Positions 8,208 through 17,172 are shown, numbered from the stretch's first letter. The stretch is DNA of 64,000 bases from JBBRRP01 sp038251425 (GCA_038251425.1 JBBSBI010000001.1:35029-99028); one strand, 5' to 3'. A program made the numbers and translations. Notes: a model not told the origin generated them from the letters alone.

Positions 8208-8311
8208 ATGGCACAGGTGTCCATGTTTGTGCCATCAGTGTGTGCCACCTGGCCCATCCAGTCGGGTGTCATCCGATAAATCACTGATAAATAGCCAGCT
8301 CTGAGAGCTGG
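8208..8311. promoter_or_regulatory. Inverted repeats upstream of lipoprotein gene
   Basis: Two separate dyads lie in the 200-bp gap after tyrA. ATGGCACA (8208-8215) and TGTGCCAT (8228-8235) form an 8-bp inverted repeat with a 12-bp spacer, and a further GTGCCA follows at 8242. A compact hairpin CCAGCTC-TGA-GAGCTGG (8295-8311) lies 36 bp before the lipoprotein ATG. Neither has a T-run, so terminator function is not supported. They could be a regulator site and an mRNA leader hairpin. Confidence 0.35.
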
Positions 8312-8347
8312 AACGCCATGGACCAATCTATGCTAGGTAGGATCGAG

Positions 8348-8782
8348 ATGTCGTTGAGGATTCGAATTTTGAGGATGACATGGCTGGCAACGCTGGCCGC
8401 GTCAGCGTGCGTGCTCAACCCTCAACCCGATCTTCCGAGCGTCGGTGATAGACCGGCCGCCTCCGCTTCAGGCGGTGCATCAGCTACTGGCGGCGCGAGT
8501 TCGCCGCCCACGAATGGTTCCGGCGGCGCCAGCACCGGCGGTGCGGGTCCGTTGGGGGCGGGAACCGGCGGTTCGGAGGCCGCTTCGGGAGGCGCGGCGG
8601 CTACCGGTGGTTCAGCGGCGGCTACGGGCGGCACTCCGGGAACACCGGGGGCTGGCGGTTCAAACACCGCGGGTGCCGGAGTGGGCGGCGGCGCGGCCAT
8701 GGGTGGCGGGAATTCGGCGGGAGCAGCTGGTGCGGCTGGTTCAGCAGGCCAGAGGCACGGCATCCTCGCCCCGGGCGAGTAG
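8348..8782 (+). CDS. Gly/Ala/Thr-rich lipoprotein
   Basis: Small secreted lipoprotein (144 residues from this start). The signal peptide MSLRIRILRMTWLATLAASAC ends in a good lipobox, and the mature N-terminus CVLNPQPDLPS is a recurrent motif of Polyangiales-type lipoproteins. The rest is a low-complexity chain of GGA, ATGG and GTGG repeats with no folded domain recognised, so it is probably an extended envelope or surface linker. The start at 8348 is chosen because AGGA (8339-8342) lies five bases upstream and the signal peptide has ideal length; ATG 8318 would add ten polar residues. It ends nine bases from a convergent gene. Confidence 0.7.
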   Translation: MSLRIRILRMTWLATLAASACVLNPQPDLPSVGDRPAASASGGASATGGASSPPTNGSGGASTGGAGPLGAGTGGSEAASGGAAATGGSAAATGGTPGTPGAGGSNTAGAGVGGGAAMGGGNSAGAAGAAGSAGQRHGILAPGE

Positions 8783-8790
8783 TTGTAAAG

Positions 8791-9333
8791 CTAAGCCCGA
8801 GCTTTCGGTTCGCGGCGGCTCAAGTAGCTGTCCAGCAAATTCGCAGTAAAATCGGCTAAAATTCCGTCGGCGACGCGCAACCGGCGACTCAATTCGCGCG
8901 CCACGTTGAGCACGATGAGCGCATACGCTTTGAGATCATGTCGGTACAGAGCATCCAAATCTTGGGCAGAAATCCGCACCAGCTGGCCCGGCGCGAGCGC
9001 CCGCACCGTGGCGGAGCGGCGCTGAATATCCACCAGCCCCATTTCACCAAACCAATCCCCTGGCCCGAGGATCGCCACACGCACCTCCGTACCTTGGCGG
9101 CTGTGTTTGAGGATCTCCATCTCGCCCCGCAACACCACGAACATGTCACGAGCTTCTTCGCCCTCCCGAAAGATAAATTCGCCAGCTTGCGGACACACCA
9201 CTCTCAACTCTTTAGCCAAATAGGCGAGTGCCTCTTCCGAAAGCGCCCCAAAAAGCGCTTGGTCCCGCAACTCTGCGGGGGTGACCTGTTCGGGGCGTTC
9301 AGAATCGCGGGTCGGGATTTGCTCAGCGATCAT
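8791..9333 (-). CDS. Cyclic nucleotide-binding domain protein (no HTH)
   Basis: 180-residue single-domain protein of the CRP/cNMP-binding fold. The beta-roll runs from about residue 30 to 140. The phosphate-binding cassette region reads FGEMGLVDIQRRSATVRA, with the Glu and Arg positions expected for cyclic nucleotide contact. The C-terminus is a short helix without the winged-helix DNA-binding domain of Crp, so it probably acts through protein-protein contacts or as a sensor subunit. It follows the acetyltransferase gene by five bases and is probably co-transcribed. That pairing suggests a cNMP-gated acetyltransferase module split over two genes, but this is inference. Confidence 0.82.
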   Translation of the reverse strand: MIAEQIPTRDSERPEQVTPAELRDQALFGALSEEALAYLAKELRVVCPQAGEFIFREGEEARDMFVVLRGEMEILKHSRQGTEVRVAILGPGDWFGEMGLVDIQRRSATVRALAPGQLVRISAQDLDALYRHDLKAYALIVLNVARELSRRLRVADGILADFTANLLDSYLSRREPKARA

Positions 9334-9338
9334 CGGCG

Positions 9339-9782
9339 TTAACTTTCGAGGCTCTTAGTGAAAACGGCTCGCGGCCGAGCGGGACCAGCGTAATCCTCAA
9401 TGATATCTACTGTCCAACCCATAGCGCGGTGGAACGCAATCGATCCATCGTTGCCGACAGAAGTGATCGCCTTGAGGCGCTCACAACCCGCACTTCGGGC
9501 ATTTTCCTCGAAGGATTGGTAAAGCACTTTGCCGACTCCACGACGCCGATAATCTGGATGGATGCCCACCAGGTGCACGTAGCCTTCCTTCGGGGGCCCG
9601 GGAGCCACAAAGCCCAACAGGAAACCTGCAACGACGCCGTCGTGCTCCACGACGCGCGCCATCTGACCGAGTTCGTAGAAGAAGAGTGGGTGCGCGAGCG
9701 CGGTCGATGGCCCACCCCACCAACGGTCAATGATCTGAACGATGTGGTCGTAGTCGTTTTTTCCGAGAGGTCGTGTGATCAT
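9339..9782 (-). CDS. GNAT family N-acetyltransferase
   Basis: 147-residue acetyl-CoA-dependent N-acetyltransferase. The GNAT core shows beta-4 VHLVGIHPDYRRRGVG with the acetyl-CoA pyrophosphate loop R-R-x-G-V-G-K, followed by the helix YQSFEENARSAGC and the later AFHRAMGW segment typical of substrate-acetylating GNATs. The substrate cannot be predicted. The gene is directly upstream of the cNMP-binding protein, five bases apart on the same strand. Confidence 0.85.
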   Translation of the reverse strand: MITRPLGKNDYDHIVQIIDRWWGGPSTALAHPLFFYELGQMARVVEHDGVVAGFLLGFVAPGPPKEGYVHLVGIHPDYRRRGVGKVLYQSFEENARSAGCERLKAITSVGNDGSIAFHRAMGWTVDIIEDYAGPARPRAVFTKSLES

Positions 9783-9976
9783 GGTCGAGCCCTAAGCGTG
9801 GGTCGTGGTCCAACAGGCCGGCTGCCCCTAGCATGCGGGATTTGGCGTGCTAAGGTTCTGAGGGTAAACCGCTGATCTTGCAAGCATAAATCACGAGCCA
9901 AGGCTTGGTTATGAACGGGCTGTGCTCCCCTTCGTGCTGGCGCGGCGCGGGTCGGTCGGTTAACGAGGGATGTTGC

Positions 9977-10642
9977 ATGCCGCCTCGCGTTTTGATCGCC
10001 CCTTCCATCCTCAGTGCCGATCTCGCCCGCTTGGCTGAAGAGGTCGCTGTGGTTGAAGCAGCTGGGGCCGATTGGATCCATGTCGATGTGATGGACGGCC
10101 GTTTCGTGCCAAACATCACCCTCGGAATTCCGGTCGTCCGCAGCTTGCGCCGTGTGACGCGTCTCCCGCTCGATGTGCATCTGATGATGCTGGAGCCTGA
10201 ACGCTACGTGGCTGAATTTGCTGAGGCGGGCGCCGATACCCTGAGCGTACATGTGGAGGCATGTGTGCACTTGCAGCGAACGCTGTCGCTGATCCGCTCA
10301 CTTGGCAAGCGAGCGGGCGTGGTGCTCAACCCGCACACGCCCGAGGACGTGCTGCGCTACGTGCTACCGGATCTAGATTTGATACTGGTGATGAGCGTTA
10401 ACCCGGGTTTTGGTGGGCAAAGCTTCATCCCAGCAACGCTGGATAAATTGGCAAAAATCCGCAAAATGATCGACGAAAGTGCCTTTCCGATCCTGCTTGA
10501 GGTGGATGGCGGCATCGATGCTCGAACGGCCTCCTTGGTCGTGAATGCTGGAGCAAGAGTTCTCGTAGCCGGGTCCGCTATCTTTGGGCATCCGGATCGA
10601 AAAGCCCAAATTCAGGCGCTCAAGAGCGCGGCCGAGAGCTGA
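9977..10642 (+). CDS. rpe: Ribulose-phosphate 3-epimerase
   Basis: Interconverts ribulose-5-phosphate and xylulose-5-phosphate in the pentose phosphate pathway. 221 residues, the normal length. TIM-barrel motifs are visible: APSILSADLARL at the N-terminus, HVDVMDGRFVPNIT (metal-binding His and Asp), LDVHLMM, MSVNPGFGGQ (phosphate-binding loop) and EVDGGID near the end. The start at 9977 is preferred over the upstream GTG because GAGGGA (9965-9970) precedes it by six bases and the protein then begins MPPRVLIAPSILS, as in the family. Confidence 0.96.
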   Translation: MPPRVLIAPSILSADLARLAEEVAVVEAAGADWIHVDVMDGRFVPNITLGIPVVRSLRRVTRLPLDVHLMMLEPERYVAEFAEAGADTLSVHVEACVHLQRTLSLIRSLGKRAGVVLNPHTPEDVLRYVLPDLDLILVMSVNPGFGGQSFIPATLDKLAKIRKMIDESAFPILLEVDGGIDARTASLVVNAGARVLVAGSAIFGHPDRKAQIQALKSAAES

Positions 10643-10648
10643 ATCCGA

Positions 10649-12058
10649 ATGCCGCGTGTGCAGGCTGGCGCCTTTCTGCTGAGCACATGGTTGGCGACAG
10701 CGTGCGCACGGCCGGAGCTGCATCCAGCACAGCCGACCACTCCCGCCAACGCTCTCGAACGGCCTTCCCTAAACGCCAGGTCCGAAGCATCAAAAGACGC
10801 CAACGAGGACCTGCAAAGCCTGGTTCTTAGGGTGCTTTCAGGTGTTTCGAAGCTGAGGGAGTTGCGGCCCAAAGGGTTGGTCCAAACCAAGGAAATAACC
10901 CGCGAAGAGATGCGCGCTTGGCTGAAAGATCAACTGGCGAGCGACGTGCCCCCTGAGGTGATGGCGGGGAGCGCTGCGTTTCTTTTGGCGCTCGGGCTCG
11001 TCCCGAGAGACTTCGACTATGCCGCCTCCATCGAGCGCCTGATGACGCAGCAGCTTGCCGGCTTCTACGATCCCAAGACCAAAACGATGCACTTGCTCTC
11101 CGATCTGCGCGCCGAAGATCGCAAAGCGACGCTAGATCATGAGCTGGTACACGCGCTCCAGGATCAGCACTTCGATTTGGAGCGCCTCACGGCCTGGCAT
11201 TCTGATGCCACAGATGAACAAAGCGCCGTGCATGGGCTGGCCGAAGGAGACGCCACCAGCGCGATGCTGCAAGGCATGCTGGCCCCGGGGCAACATGCGG
11301 AGGATCTGCCCGACGAAATGCTCTCAGCCCAGGCCGAAAGCTCACTCGCGAGTTCCCCGGATACGGACGTGCCCAACATCCTCAAGCACAGTCTTTTGGC
11401 GCCGTACATCGATGGCCTCAAGCTGGTGCACTGGGCCCGTCGACGCGGTGGCTGGGCTTCAGTTGATGAGTTGTGGCGGCGTATGCCGGCCAGCTCCGAA
11501 CAGATATTGCACCCCGAAAAGTGGCTCAGCGACGAACGTCCCGAACCAGTGGCGGTGCCGATAGCGGCGCCAGGCACTCAACAATCCGCATTTTATCACG
11601 ATATCTTGGGCGAACAGTCCGTTCGGATCCTGCTTGAAGAGTGGCTAACAAAATCTGAAGCGAGCACGGCGGCCAGCGGCTGGGGGGGAGATCGGTTGGC
11701 TGTGTTTAGGAGCGGCGAATTCTGGTCGCTGGCCTGGCATCTCGTGGCGGATGATCGGGATGCAGCAACGCGAACTCGAGTAGCGCTGCAACGCGGACTG
11801 CTGTCCTTAGCACCACAAGCTAACGCCGCGTTAACCTCTGAGCAGGTCAGACGTGAGGTCCGCCTGCACGGGAGCTGCCGCGAGAGACCGGACCTCGGAC
11901 CGATTGCCGTGCTGGGGGCGGGGCTTTCGGTGGTGATCGTGGCCGGACCCTATCGGAACGGGGAAGGGCATCTGGTTTCAGCCAGCGATTGCCACTCGGC
12001 GTTGGCCTGGGCGAACTCGGTGATCAAACAGCGGGGCACAGTTGCTGTTCGTCCATGA
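10649..12058 (+). CDS. Lipoprotein with zinc metallopeptidase-like HELVH motif
   Basis: 469 residues. A signal peptide ends in the lipobox LATAC (Cys at residue 19), so the protein is probably membrane anchored outside the cytoplasm. The motif DHELVHALQDQHFDL, at about residues 165-180, is an HExxH zinc-binding signature, and EGDAT about 30 residues later supplies a plausible third ligand Glu. Just before it lies AGFYDPKTKTMHLL, a strand that often precedes the active helix in gluzincin-like proteins. The family resembles uncharacterised myxobacterial secreted peptidases. It starts six bases after rpe and may be co-transcribed with it. The substrate is unknown. Confidence 0.72.
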   Translation: MPRVQAGAFLLSTWLATACARPELHPAQPTTPANALERPSLNARSEASKDANEDLQSLVLRVLSGVSKLRELRPKGLVQTKEITREEMRAWLKDQLASDVPPEVMAGSAAFLLALGLVPRDFDYAASIERLMTQQLAGFYDPKTKTMHLLSDLRAEDRKATLDHELVHALQDQHFDLERLTAWHSDATDEQSAVHGLAEGDATSAMLQGMLAPGQHAEDLPDEMLSAQAESSLASSPDTDVPNILKHSLLAPYIDGLKLVHWARRRGGWASVDELWRRMPASSEQILHPEKWLSDERPEPVAVPIAAPGTQQSAFYHDILGEQSVRILLEEWLTKSEASTAASGWGGDRLAVFRSGEFWSLAWHLVADDRDAATRTRVALQRGLLSLAPQANAALTSEQVRREVRLHGSCRERPDLGPIAVLGAGLSVVIVAGPYRNGEGHLVSASDCHSALAWANSVIKQRGTVAVRP

Positions 12059-12230
12059 TCCCGGACGTCTGTCGGACAGCCGTGAACCAATTTGACTCAC
12101 CCGGTTAGCCGTGACCCACCTATCGGGCGGCCGAGCGAACTAGCTCTGCGGAGCAAGATCGGGCTGAATTCAGACGATCGCGTGGGGTCTGGCGTCGGCC
12201 AGCTGCCAAAAAATGAACTGGCACGGTGCC

Positions 12231-12246
12231 TGGCACATAGATTGCT
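12231..12246 (+). promoter_or_regulatory. Sigma54 (RpoN)-type -24/-12 promoter
   Basis: TGGCACATAGATTGCT matches the consensus TGGCACRNNNNTTGCW at every defined position, with GG at 12232-12233 and GC at 12244-12245 giving correct spacing. The expected transcription start is near 12257, 12 bases before the ATG at 12269. A short inverted repeat GGCAC-G-GTGCC (12220-12230) abuts it upstream. An enhancer-binding activator would be required. Confidence 0.7.
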
Positions 12247-12268
12247 CAGGTCTTAGGCAGAGAGAGCC

Positions 12269-12775
12269 ATGCCAGCGAGCCCTGCCCGAAATAGTCCCCG
12301 GTCCAAATTGAAGTCGTCCAAAGCAGCGGCGCTTGCACCGAGTTCGTGGATGGCCCTGGTGGCCGCCACCAGCCTGGGCCTCAGCAACATCCACTGCGTC
12401 CGGACCACGGTTTCATCTCGGTCAATCGCACCCGATTTGCTCCAGGGAGCCTGCCGTCTGATTGTTCAGTCCTATGCGCCGGGTGCTATCGCGGCCGATC
12501 AGATAGCGGCCGGCGCGAGGCCGTTGGCCTCTGCTCAACGCGCCATCACCAGTGAAGAACTCAGACAGGGTGTCCAGATAGACCTGGTGCATGTGGAAGG
12601 ATCGACCATGGAGGAGGAGTCACTGGTCGCATGGGTTGAGCATGGGGACCCTGATCTGGAGTTTGATGCTCGGACCGCGCGCCCAGGAGCGGGGTCAATG
12701 TTTGGCCACGGCGCTACCAGCAGCACCACGGGGCACGTTTGGCTCCAACCGCTTCGCGCCAGAACTGCCAGCTAA
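12269..12775 (+). CDS. Hypothetical protein behind a sigma54 promoter
   Basis: 168-residue protein with no recognised domain. Residues 1-20 are basic, followed by a hydrophobic stretch (about 25-40, SSWMALVAATSLGL) that could be an uncleaved signal anchor or a signal peptide. The middle contains an acidic region (VEGSTMEEESL, EHGDPDLEFD). The gene sits immediately after a textbook -24/-12 promoter, which raises confidence that it is expressed, presumably under conditional control. Its 3' end overlaps the convergent transglutaminase gene by four bases. Codon content is similar to the neighbours. Function unknown. Confidence 0.5.
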   Translation: MPASPARNSPRSKLKSSKAAALAPSSWMALVAATSLGLSNIHCVRTTVSSRSIAPDLLQGACRLIVQSYAPGAIAADQIAAGARPLASAQRAITSEELRQGVQIDLVHVEGSTMEEESLVAWVEHGDPDLEFDARTARPGAGSMFGHGATSSTTGHVWLQPLRARTAS

Positions 12776-14925
12776 GCGGCTTGTTGCTTAGTCGGGCGGA
12801 ATTGGCGGATCTGTTTGACTCGGAAAGCAAAGTTTCGGCGCTCCTGCTCCGTGAGCCGGAGGCCTCCGAAGCGCGCTCTTAGGTAAATTTCTGTCAGCTC
12901 GGAGACTTCAGTCGCTAAGGGATGCGCGAGCGCCCGCATGGCGCGCGCATGGCCGAGTGGCGGGGTACTTGGAACACGACCAATTCCCTGCACGACCAGC
13001 GCAGCGTCGAGCGCCGCATACAACTCAACCACCTGAGAAAGCTGTCGTGCGAGTGGTTCTTTGAGAGTCCGTACTTTTGGGAGCTGCCAACCCCTCCGGC
13101 GGAGCCAAATCACCAAATAGACTAACACTGCAGCCCCGGCGAGCAGCAAGAGGACGCGACGCGGGGAGCCAAATGCGAACTTGAAGCCAGGGCGACCGCT
13201 GAGCTTACCGTACTTGGAGCGCACGGTGTCGAGCAGCGAAATCTGCTGTTTCAAGTCGTAGCCCACCACGTGCTGGTTCCAGCGTTGCGTTGTGGCATCT
13301 AGAAAATCCCGAAGCTGCGCCGCCGCGCCACTCATCTCGCTCACGGGCGCGGAGTCGGCGGGCGGAGTTGGATCGAAACGGATCCACCCGAGACGCGGTA
13401 TGTACGCTTCGACCCAGGAATGGGCATCGCCTTGCCGCACGGCATAAAATCGGCCGTATTGATTGAAGGTGCCCCCGACGAAACCTGTGACGTTGCGTGA
13501 GGCGATTCCGACGGATCGAAGCATCATGGCCATCGCCGTGGAGTAGTATTCGCAGTGGCCGCGCCGGGATTCGAACAAGAAGTGATCGAGCGGATTTTTC
13601 GTGGCACCGGACGGCGTGTTGAGATCGTAACGATAACCCTTGCGCAGGCGAGTTTCGATGGCACGGGCCTGGGCAAGTGGGTTTGCTAGCCCTTGGATCC
13701 ACTCCTGGGCGAGCGCGGAAGTGCGCTCCGTGAGATTCCGCGGCAACGTCAGGTAGCGCGCGTAATCGGAGGGGCGGAGCAGATCAAACGGTTGCTCGTT
13801 GGGCCCGGCTGCGAACACCTCATACCGCAGGCCACGCTCGGAAGCGCCTTCGTATTCCAACTGGTTTTCGCTTCCCAAGAACAGTGTCGGCTGCGGCTGG
13901 CTGATCGTGGCAGGCTGGCTCAACAGGCGGAGAGCGATCGTTTTAGGCGGGAGAAACACGACGGGCGGCTCGATGGGCTCAAGCTCGATCTGCATCCGAT
14001 GGTCCGCGGCGAAATCAGGGTTGCGATAGAGTTGGACTTCGGGACCGAACTGGACCGCCGGGATCCGCTGTTTCACGGAACGCGACCAGCTCCGACCGTC
14101 GTACGTGTCGAAGGCTGTTCCACGTAGATAAAGTGCCAGCCGCGGCGGAGGATCGGCTGGCAAGCCCGGGTAATGAACCCGCATCGCGATGGTCGAATCT
14201 GCGCGCAACCGCCCCACGCCACCCAAATCAACTCGATCACTGAAGCCAATCATGCGCTCAGGGCGGGCACGATTGAGCAACAGCAGCGATAGCCCCACGC
14301 GCGGAAACAGCACAAACAGCAAGGCTGTGAAAAGGAAAATGGGGATCGACATCAGACAGGTCAGCGCCAAAAAAGGCCGACCAATCACCCGTCGGCTGCG
14401 TAGGATGCGCGGCACGTCCACGGGGAGCCCTGTGCGGTCGCGAGCCCCTTGGCGATAGTTGCCCTCCACCTCGCGGCGCAGATGGCTGAGCACCAACGCG
14501 CCCGGTGCGACCATCAAGAAACCAACAAAACACAATCCATAAGAGATACCTCCGCCCAGCACTGTGCCCGCTATCAAGTGCAACAGGGCCAGCACGATCA
14601 CCTGTTGATCGTGAGCAGCGCCGCGGCGAGTGGCGAGGCGAATCACCTGCAGGGCGGCCGCGAATTCGATCGAAAGGGGGAGAAATTCGGCACCCAGGCT
14701 GAAGCGCACAATCTGAAGTGTGAGCAGTGAAAGCGGGCCGACGAAACCAAAATGCCGAATGATAGCCCGATCTTGAAAGCGCTCCGGGATCAGCAACGCC
14801 ATCACCAAGCCAATCAGCACCGACCAACTCATCGTGGGGTTGAGCTCGCCTGAACTCACCAGTGCAATGACGCCCAACGCTGCCAGCGCGTCGGTCATGA
14901 TGCGATGAATGAGTCCGAATCTCAC
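12772..14925 (-). CDS. Membrane-anchored transglutaminase-like protein (TgpA/DUF3488 type)
   Basis: 717 residues. The N-terminal ~200 residues form several hydrophobic transmembrane segments (DUF3488-like). A large periplasmic part carries a transglutaminase-like cysteine protease core with a catalytic triad at Cys458 (RRGHCEYYS), His502 (GDAHSWVEAY) and Asp518 (RFDPTPP). A C-terminal transmembrane helix (VLLLLAGAAVLVYLVIWLRR) and a cytosolic tail (DUF4129-like position) follow. It is the last gene of a MoxR - DUF58 - transglutaminase operon and overlaps the DUF58 stop by four bases. Such operons are widespread and presumed to act on cell-envelope proteins; the substrate is unknown. Confidence 0.88.
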   Translation of the reverse strand: MRFGLIHRIMTDALAALGVIALVSSGELNPTMSWSVLIGLVMALLIPERFQDRAIIRHFGFVGPLSLLTLQIVRFSLGAEFLPLSIEFAAALQVIRLATRRGAAHDQQVIVLALLHLIAGTVLGGGISYGLCFVGFLMVAPGALVLSHLRREVEGNYRQGARDRTGLPVDVPRILRSRRVIGRPFLALTCLMSIPIFLFTALLFVLFPRVGLSLLLLNRARPERMIGFSDRVDLGGVGRLRADSTIAMRVHYPGLPADPPPRLALYLRGTAFDTYDGRSWSRSVKQRIPAVQFGPEVQLYRNPDFAADHRMQIELEPIEPPVVFLPPKTIALRLLSQPATISQPQPTLFLGSENQLEYEGASERGLRYEVFAAGPNEQPFDLLRPSDYARYLTLPRNLTERTSALAQEWIQGLANPLAQARAIETRLRKGYRYDLNTPSGATKNPLDHFLFESRRGHCEYYSTAMAMMLRSVGIASRNVTGFVGGTFNQYGRFYAVRQGDAHSWVEAYIPRLGWIRFDPTPPADSAPVSEMSGAAAQLRDFLDATTQRWNQHVVGYDLKQQISLLDTVRSKYGKLSGRPGFKFAFGSPRRVLLLLAGAAVLVYLVIWLRRRGWQLPKVRTLKEPLARQLSQVVELYAALDAALVVQGIGRVPSTPPLGHARAMRALAHPLATEVSELTEIYLRARFGGLRLTEQERRNFAFRVKQIRQFRPTKQQAA

Positions 14926-16019
14926 GGAGTGGGCCCGCCTTCGCCCTTCGCGGCGAGCAAGTCATTTTCTGGAGTTGCCTGAAGGAGTGCCAAGAAGCGT
15001 AGTACCTGATCGGCGCCCTGGGCTGGGGTGCTGCGCACACTCTGACCTGCGTTCGTCTTCACCGCGACGTCGTTCCCACGCTTGAGTTCTGCAACCGCGC
15101 GCGAAGCCACCTCGCGAATACGCTGTTCAAAGCGTTGGCCCCAATCGTCCGCATTCGGTCCTCGCGGGCGAATGCTGTCCAGCATGTGCGTGACTTGGCG
15201 ACGTGTGGTGCCACTCCGTTCCTTCAGCAGCACCTGATCGGGCAAGACGCTGCGGCGCCAGTAGATATCGTGCGAATCGTCACCCTCGCGCATGGGGCGA
15301 ATGCCCATGATCTCATCACCCGTGCCGCGCCCTTCAGTCTGATTGGTGCCCCCTTTGGCGCCGGGAACCTCAGGAGGCAACCGGATCGGATCCACGGCGG
15401 GGTACACCAACAGCGTGCCTTCAATGTCAATTTCCCGCGATTTCTCGAAAAGACCGAAGGGGAATCGAGTGGCAATGCGAAATCCGACATGTCGATCAGG
15501 ACCGCGGCGACCGGGCGTACGTCGATAGGCTGCCACTTGCGCCGATTTCGGGCTGATCTTCAGAAAAAAGCAGCGCTTATCGGCGGGCTGTCCGGCACGC
15601 AGGTCTTCGACTTCAATTGCGTAAGAGGGGAGGCGTTGCTTCTGATTGAAGACCTCAATCTCAACCAGATGCGCTCGCCCGACTTGCGCGCGTTGGGGCA
15701 AGCGCCGAACGACCGTCAAGTGCCGAAGACTCGTCTCACTCAGCAAGCCCGAAACAATGATCAGCGAAAGCAGCATGCCCAGCATCAAATACAGCAAATT
15801 ATTGCCCGTATTGATGGCGGCAAAGCCGACGAAGAAGGTGATGAGGATGAAATATCTGCCCTCTCGGGTTAACTTCAATCTGCGAGGCGGCCGAAAGCGC
15901 CTGAGTAGTTGTCGAAAGCGCTGGCGGGAAGCCGAAGGCACACGCAGGCTCGGCGGCGCCGGATAGCTATCTTGCTGCACGACTGGGGTCGGAATGAAAT
16001 CCGCACGCTCGAGTTTCAA
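14922..16019 (-). CDS. DUF58 domain protein (MoxR-operon partner)
   Basis: Membrane protein with two adjacent hydrophobic helices (YFILITFFVGFAAINTGNNLLYLMLGMLLSLIIVSG) and a C-terminal DUF58 region, recognised by GIRPMREGDDSHDIYWRRS, the hallmark R-x-Y-x-x-G-D-x-x-x-x-I-x-W-like motif. It is probably a scaffold tethering the MoxR ATPase to the transglutaminase. The start is uncertain: the longest frame begins at 16127 but would overlap moxR by 92 bases. A TTG at 16019 with GGGAG seven bases upstream, 17 bases after the moxR stop, is preferred. Its stop overlaps the start of the transglutaminase gene. Confidence 0.82.
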   Translation of the reverse strand: MKLERADFIPTPVVQQDSYPAPPSLRVPSASRQRFRQLLRRFRPPRRLKLTREGRYFILITFFVGFAAINTGNNLLYLMLGMLLSLIIVSGLLSETSLRHLTVVRRLPQRAQVGRAHLVEIEVFNQKQRLPSYAIEVEDLRAGQPADKRCFFLKISPKSAQVAAYRRTPGRRGPDRHVGFRIATRFPFGLFEKSREIDIEGTLLVYPAVDPIRLPPEVPGAKGGTNQTEGRGTGDEIMGIRPMREGDDSHDIYWRRSVLPDQVLLKERSGTTRRQVTHMLDSIRPRGPNADDWGQRFEQRIREVASRAVAELKRGNDVAVKTNAGQSVRSTPAQGADQVLRFLALLQATPENDLLAAKGEGGPTP

Positions 16020-16035
16020 AGCCTCGCTCCCAGCG

Positions 16036-17010
16036 TCAAAGTGGAACGGGCACTCGAGCAACAATATCGCGCACAGCGCCTTCGGCTTCTTCCCGCGTCG
16101 GCATGTAGCCATCCGCGTGCGAGGCAAGGCGAACGCGGTGCGCCAAGAGCGGAACCGCGAGATCGTGAATGTCGTCAGCGATACAATAGCGTCTGCCGTT
16201 CAAGAGCGCGCGAGCTCTTGCCGCCTGAGAAAGATTCATGCCGGCTCGGGTAGAAGCTCCCAGCGTCAAGGTCGAGCTGTTGCGGGTCGCTGTGATCAGC
16301 GCTTGCAAGTAAGCTCCGAGCGCCGCGTCGATCGCGACTTGGTCAACCTTTAGCTGAAGCTCACACAGCGTTTCTGGATCCAAGACGGCGCGTACTCGGC
16401 CAGCTCGATCCTCAGGCGGTTCCAACATGAGCCGGGTCTCAACCGCTGCTGGCGGATAGCCAATGCTGATGCGGACCATGAACCGATCGAGCTGGCTTTC
16501 AGGCAAGGGAAAAGTGCCGGCAAAATCCTGAGGGTTCTGCGTGGCGATCACAAAGAAAGGTCTGGGCAGCGGCAGCGAGCGCCCATCCACTGAGACTTGG
16601 CCATCATTCATCGCCTCCAGCAACGCCGATTGGGTACGCGGGCTGGCGCGGTTGATCTCATCAGCTAGCAAAATGTTTCCGAAGACGGGGCCGTGCTTGA
16701 GCACGAATTCTCCGCGCTTCGCGTCGTAGATCGAGACACCAATCACGTCGCTCGGGAGCAGATCGCTCGTGAACTGAACGCGTCGCATTTCGCCGCCGAC
16801 GGCGTTGGCAAGCGCACGCGCCAGTGTGGTCTTACCGACTCCGGGCACGTCCTCAATCAGCACATGGCCGCGAGCAAGCAGCGCAAGCAATGCCAGCTCA
16901 ACAACTTCCGACTTACCTTCGAGCGCCGATTCCACTGCGCTCCTCAAGTGAACGAGCTTCGAAGGGCCATCTTGCTCAAGGGCTAAAGCGGTCGAACTCA
17001 TTGGCGCCAT
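16036..17010 (-). CDS. MoxR-family AAA+ ATPase
   Basis: Chaperone-type AAA+ ATPase of about 324 residues. Walker A GVGKTT (within IEDVPGVGKTTLARA), Walker B ILLADEINRASPRTQ, and sensor-1 FFVIATQNPQDFAGTFPLPESQLDRF are all intact and characteristic of MoxR. The C-terminal lid contains the usual LGASTRAG and ADDIHDLAVPLLAHR elements. It is the first gene of the operon with DUF58 and transglutaminase-like genes, where it presumably remodels or activates the partner proteins at the inner membrane. ATG codons at 17040, 17010 and 17001 are all possible starts. Confidence 0.92.
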   Translation of the reverse strand: MAPMSSTALALEQDGPSKLVHLRSAVESALEGKSEVVELALLALLARGHVLIEDVPGVGKTTLARALANAVGGEMRRVQFTSDLLPSDVIGVSIYDAKRGEFVLKHGPVFGNILLADEINRASPRTQSALLEAMNDGQVSVDGRSLPLPRPFFVIATQNPQDFAGTFPLPESQLDRFMVRISIGYPPAAVETRLMLEPPEDRAGRVRAVLDPETLCELQLKVDQVAIDAALGAYLQALITATRNSSTLTLGASTRAGMNLSQAARARALLNGRRYCIADDIHDLAVPLLAHRVRLASHADGYMPTREEAEGAVRDIVARVPVPL

Positions 17011-17172
17011 CGTAGCATGGGCAGCTGTCTCTCCCGCCACCCCTCAAGGCTTGTTCGTTGCACTTGCACTCCGACCTCAGCGTCCAGAAGCGGGCACACT
17101 TTAGGCGGACCCAAGCAAATCGATGCAAGCCTGGCAGGGATCAGCTGCCCATTCTGTGTTATCTGGAAGTCA

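Noticed and set aside
8422..8763. Pro/Ala-rich open frame on the minus strand
   Set aside because: It is the antisense shadow of the Gly/Ala-rich lipoprotein repeats.
14069..14081. TGTTTCACGGAAC, a parS half-site
   Set aside because: Only one half matches; the second half diverges.
17017..17172. Upstream extension of the CcmA-like gene
   Set aside because: Those 52 residues lack similarity to the family and run opposite to the moxR promoter side; the GTG at 17173 gives a normal N-terminus.
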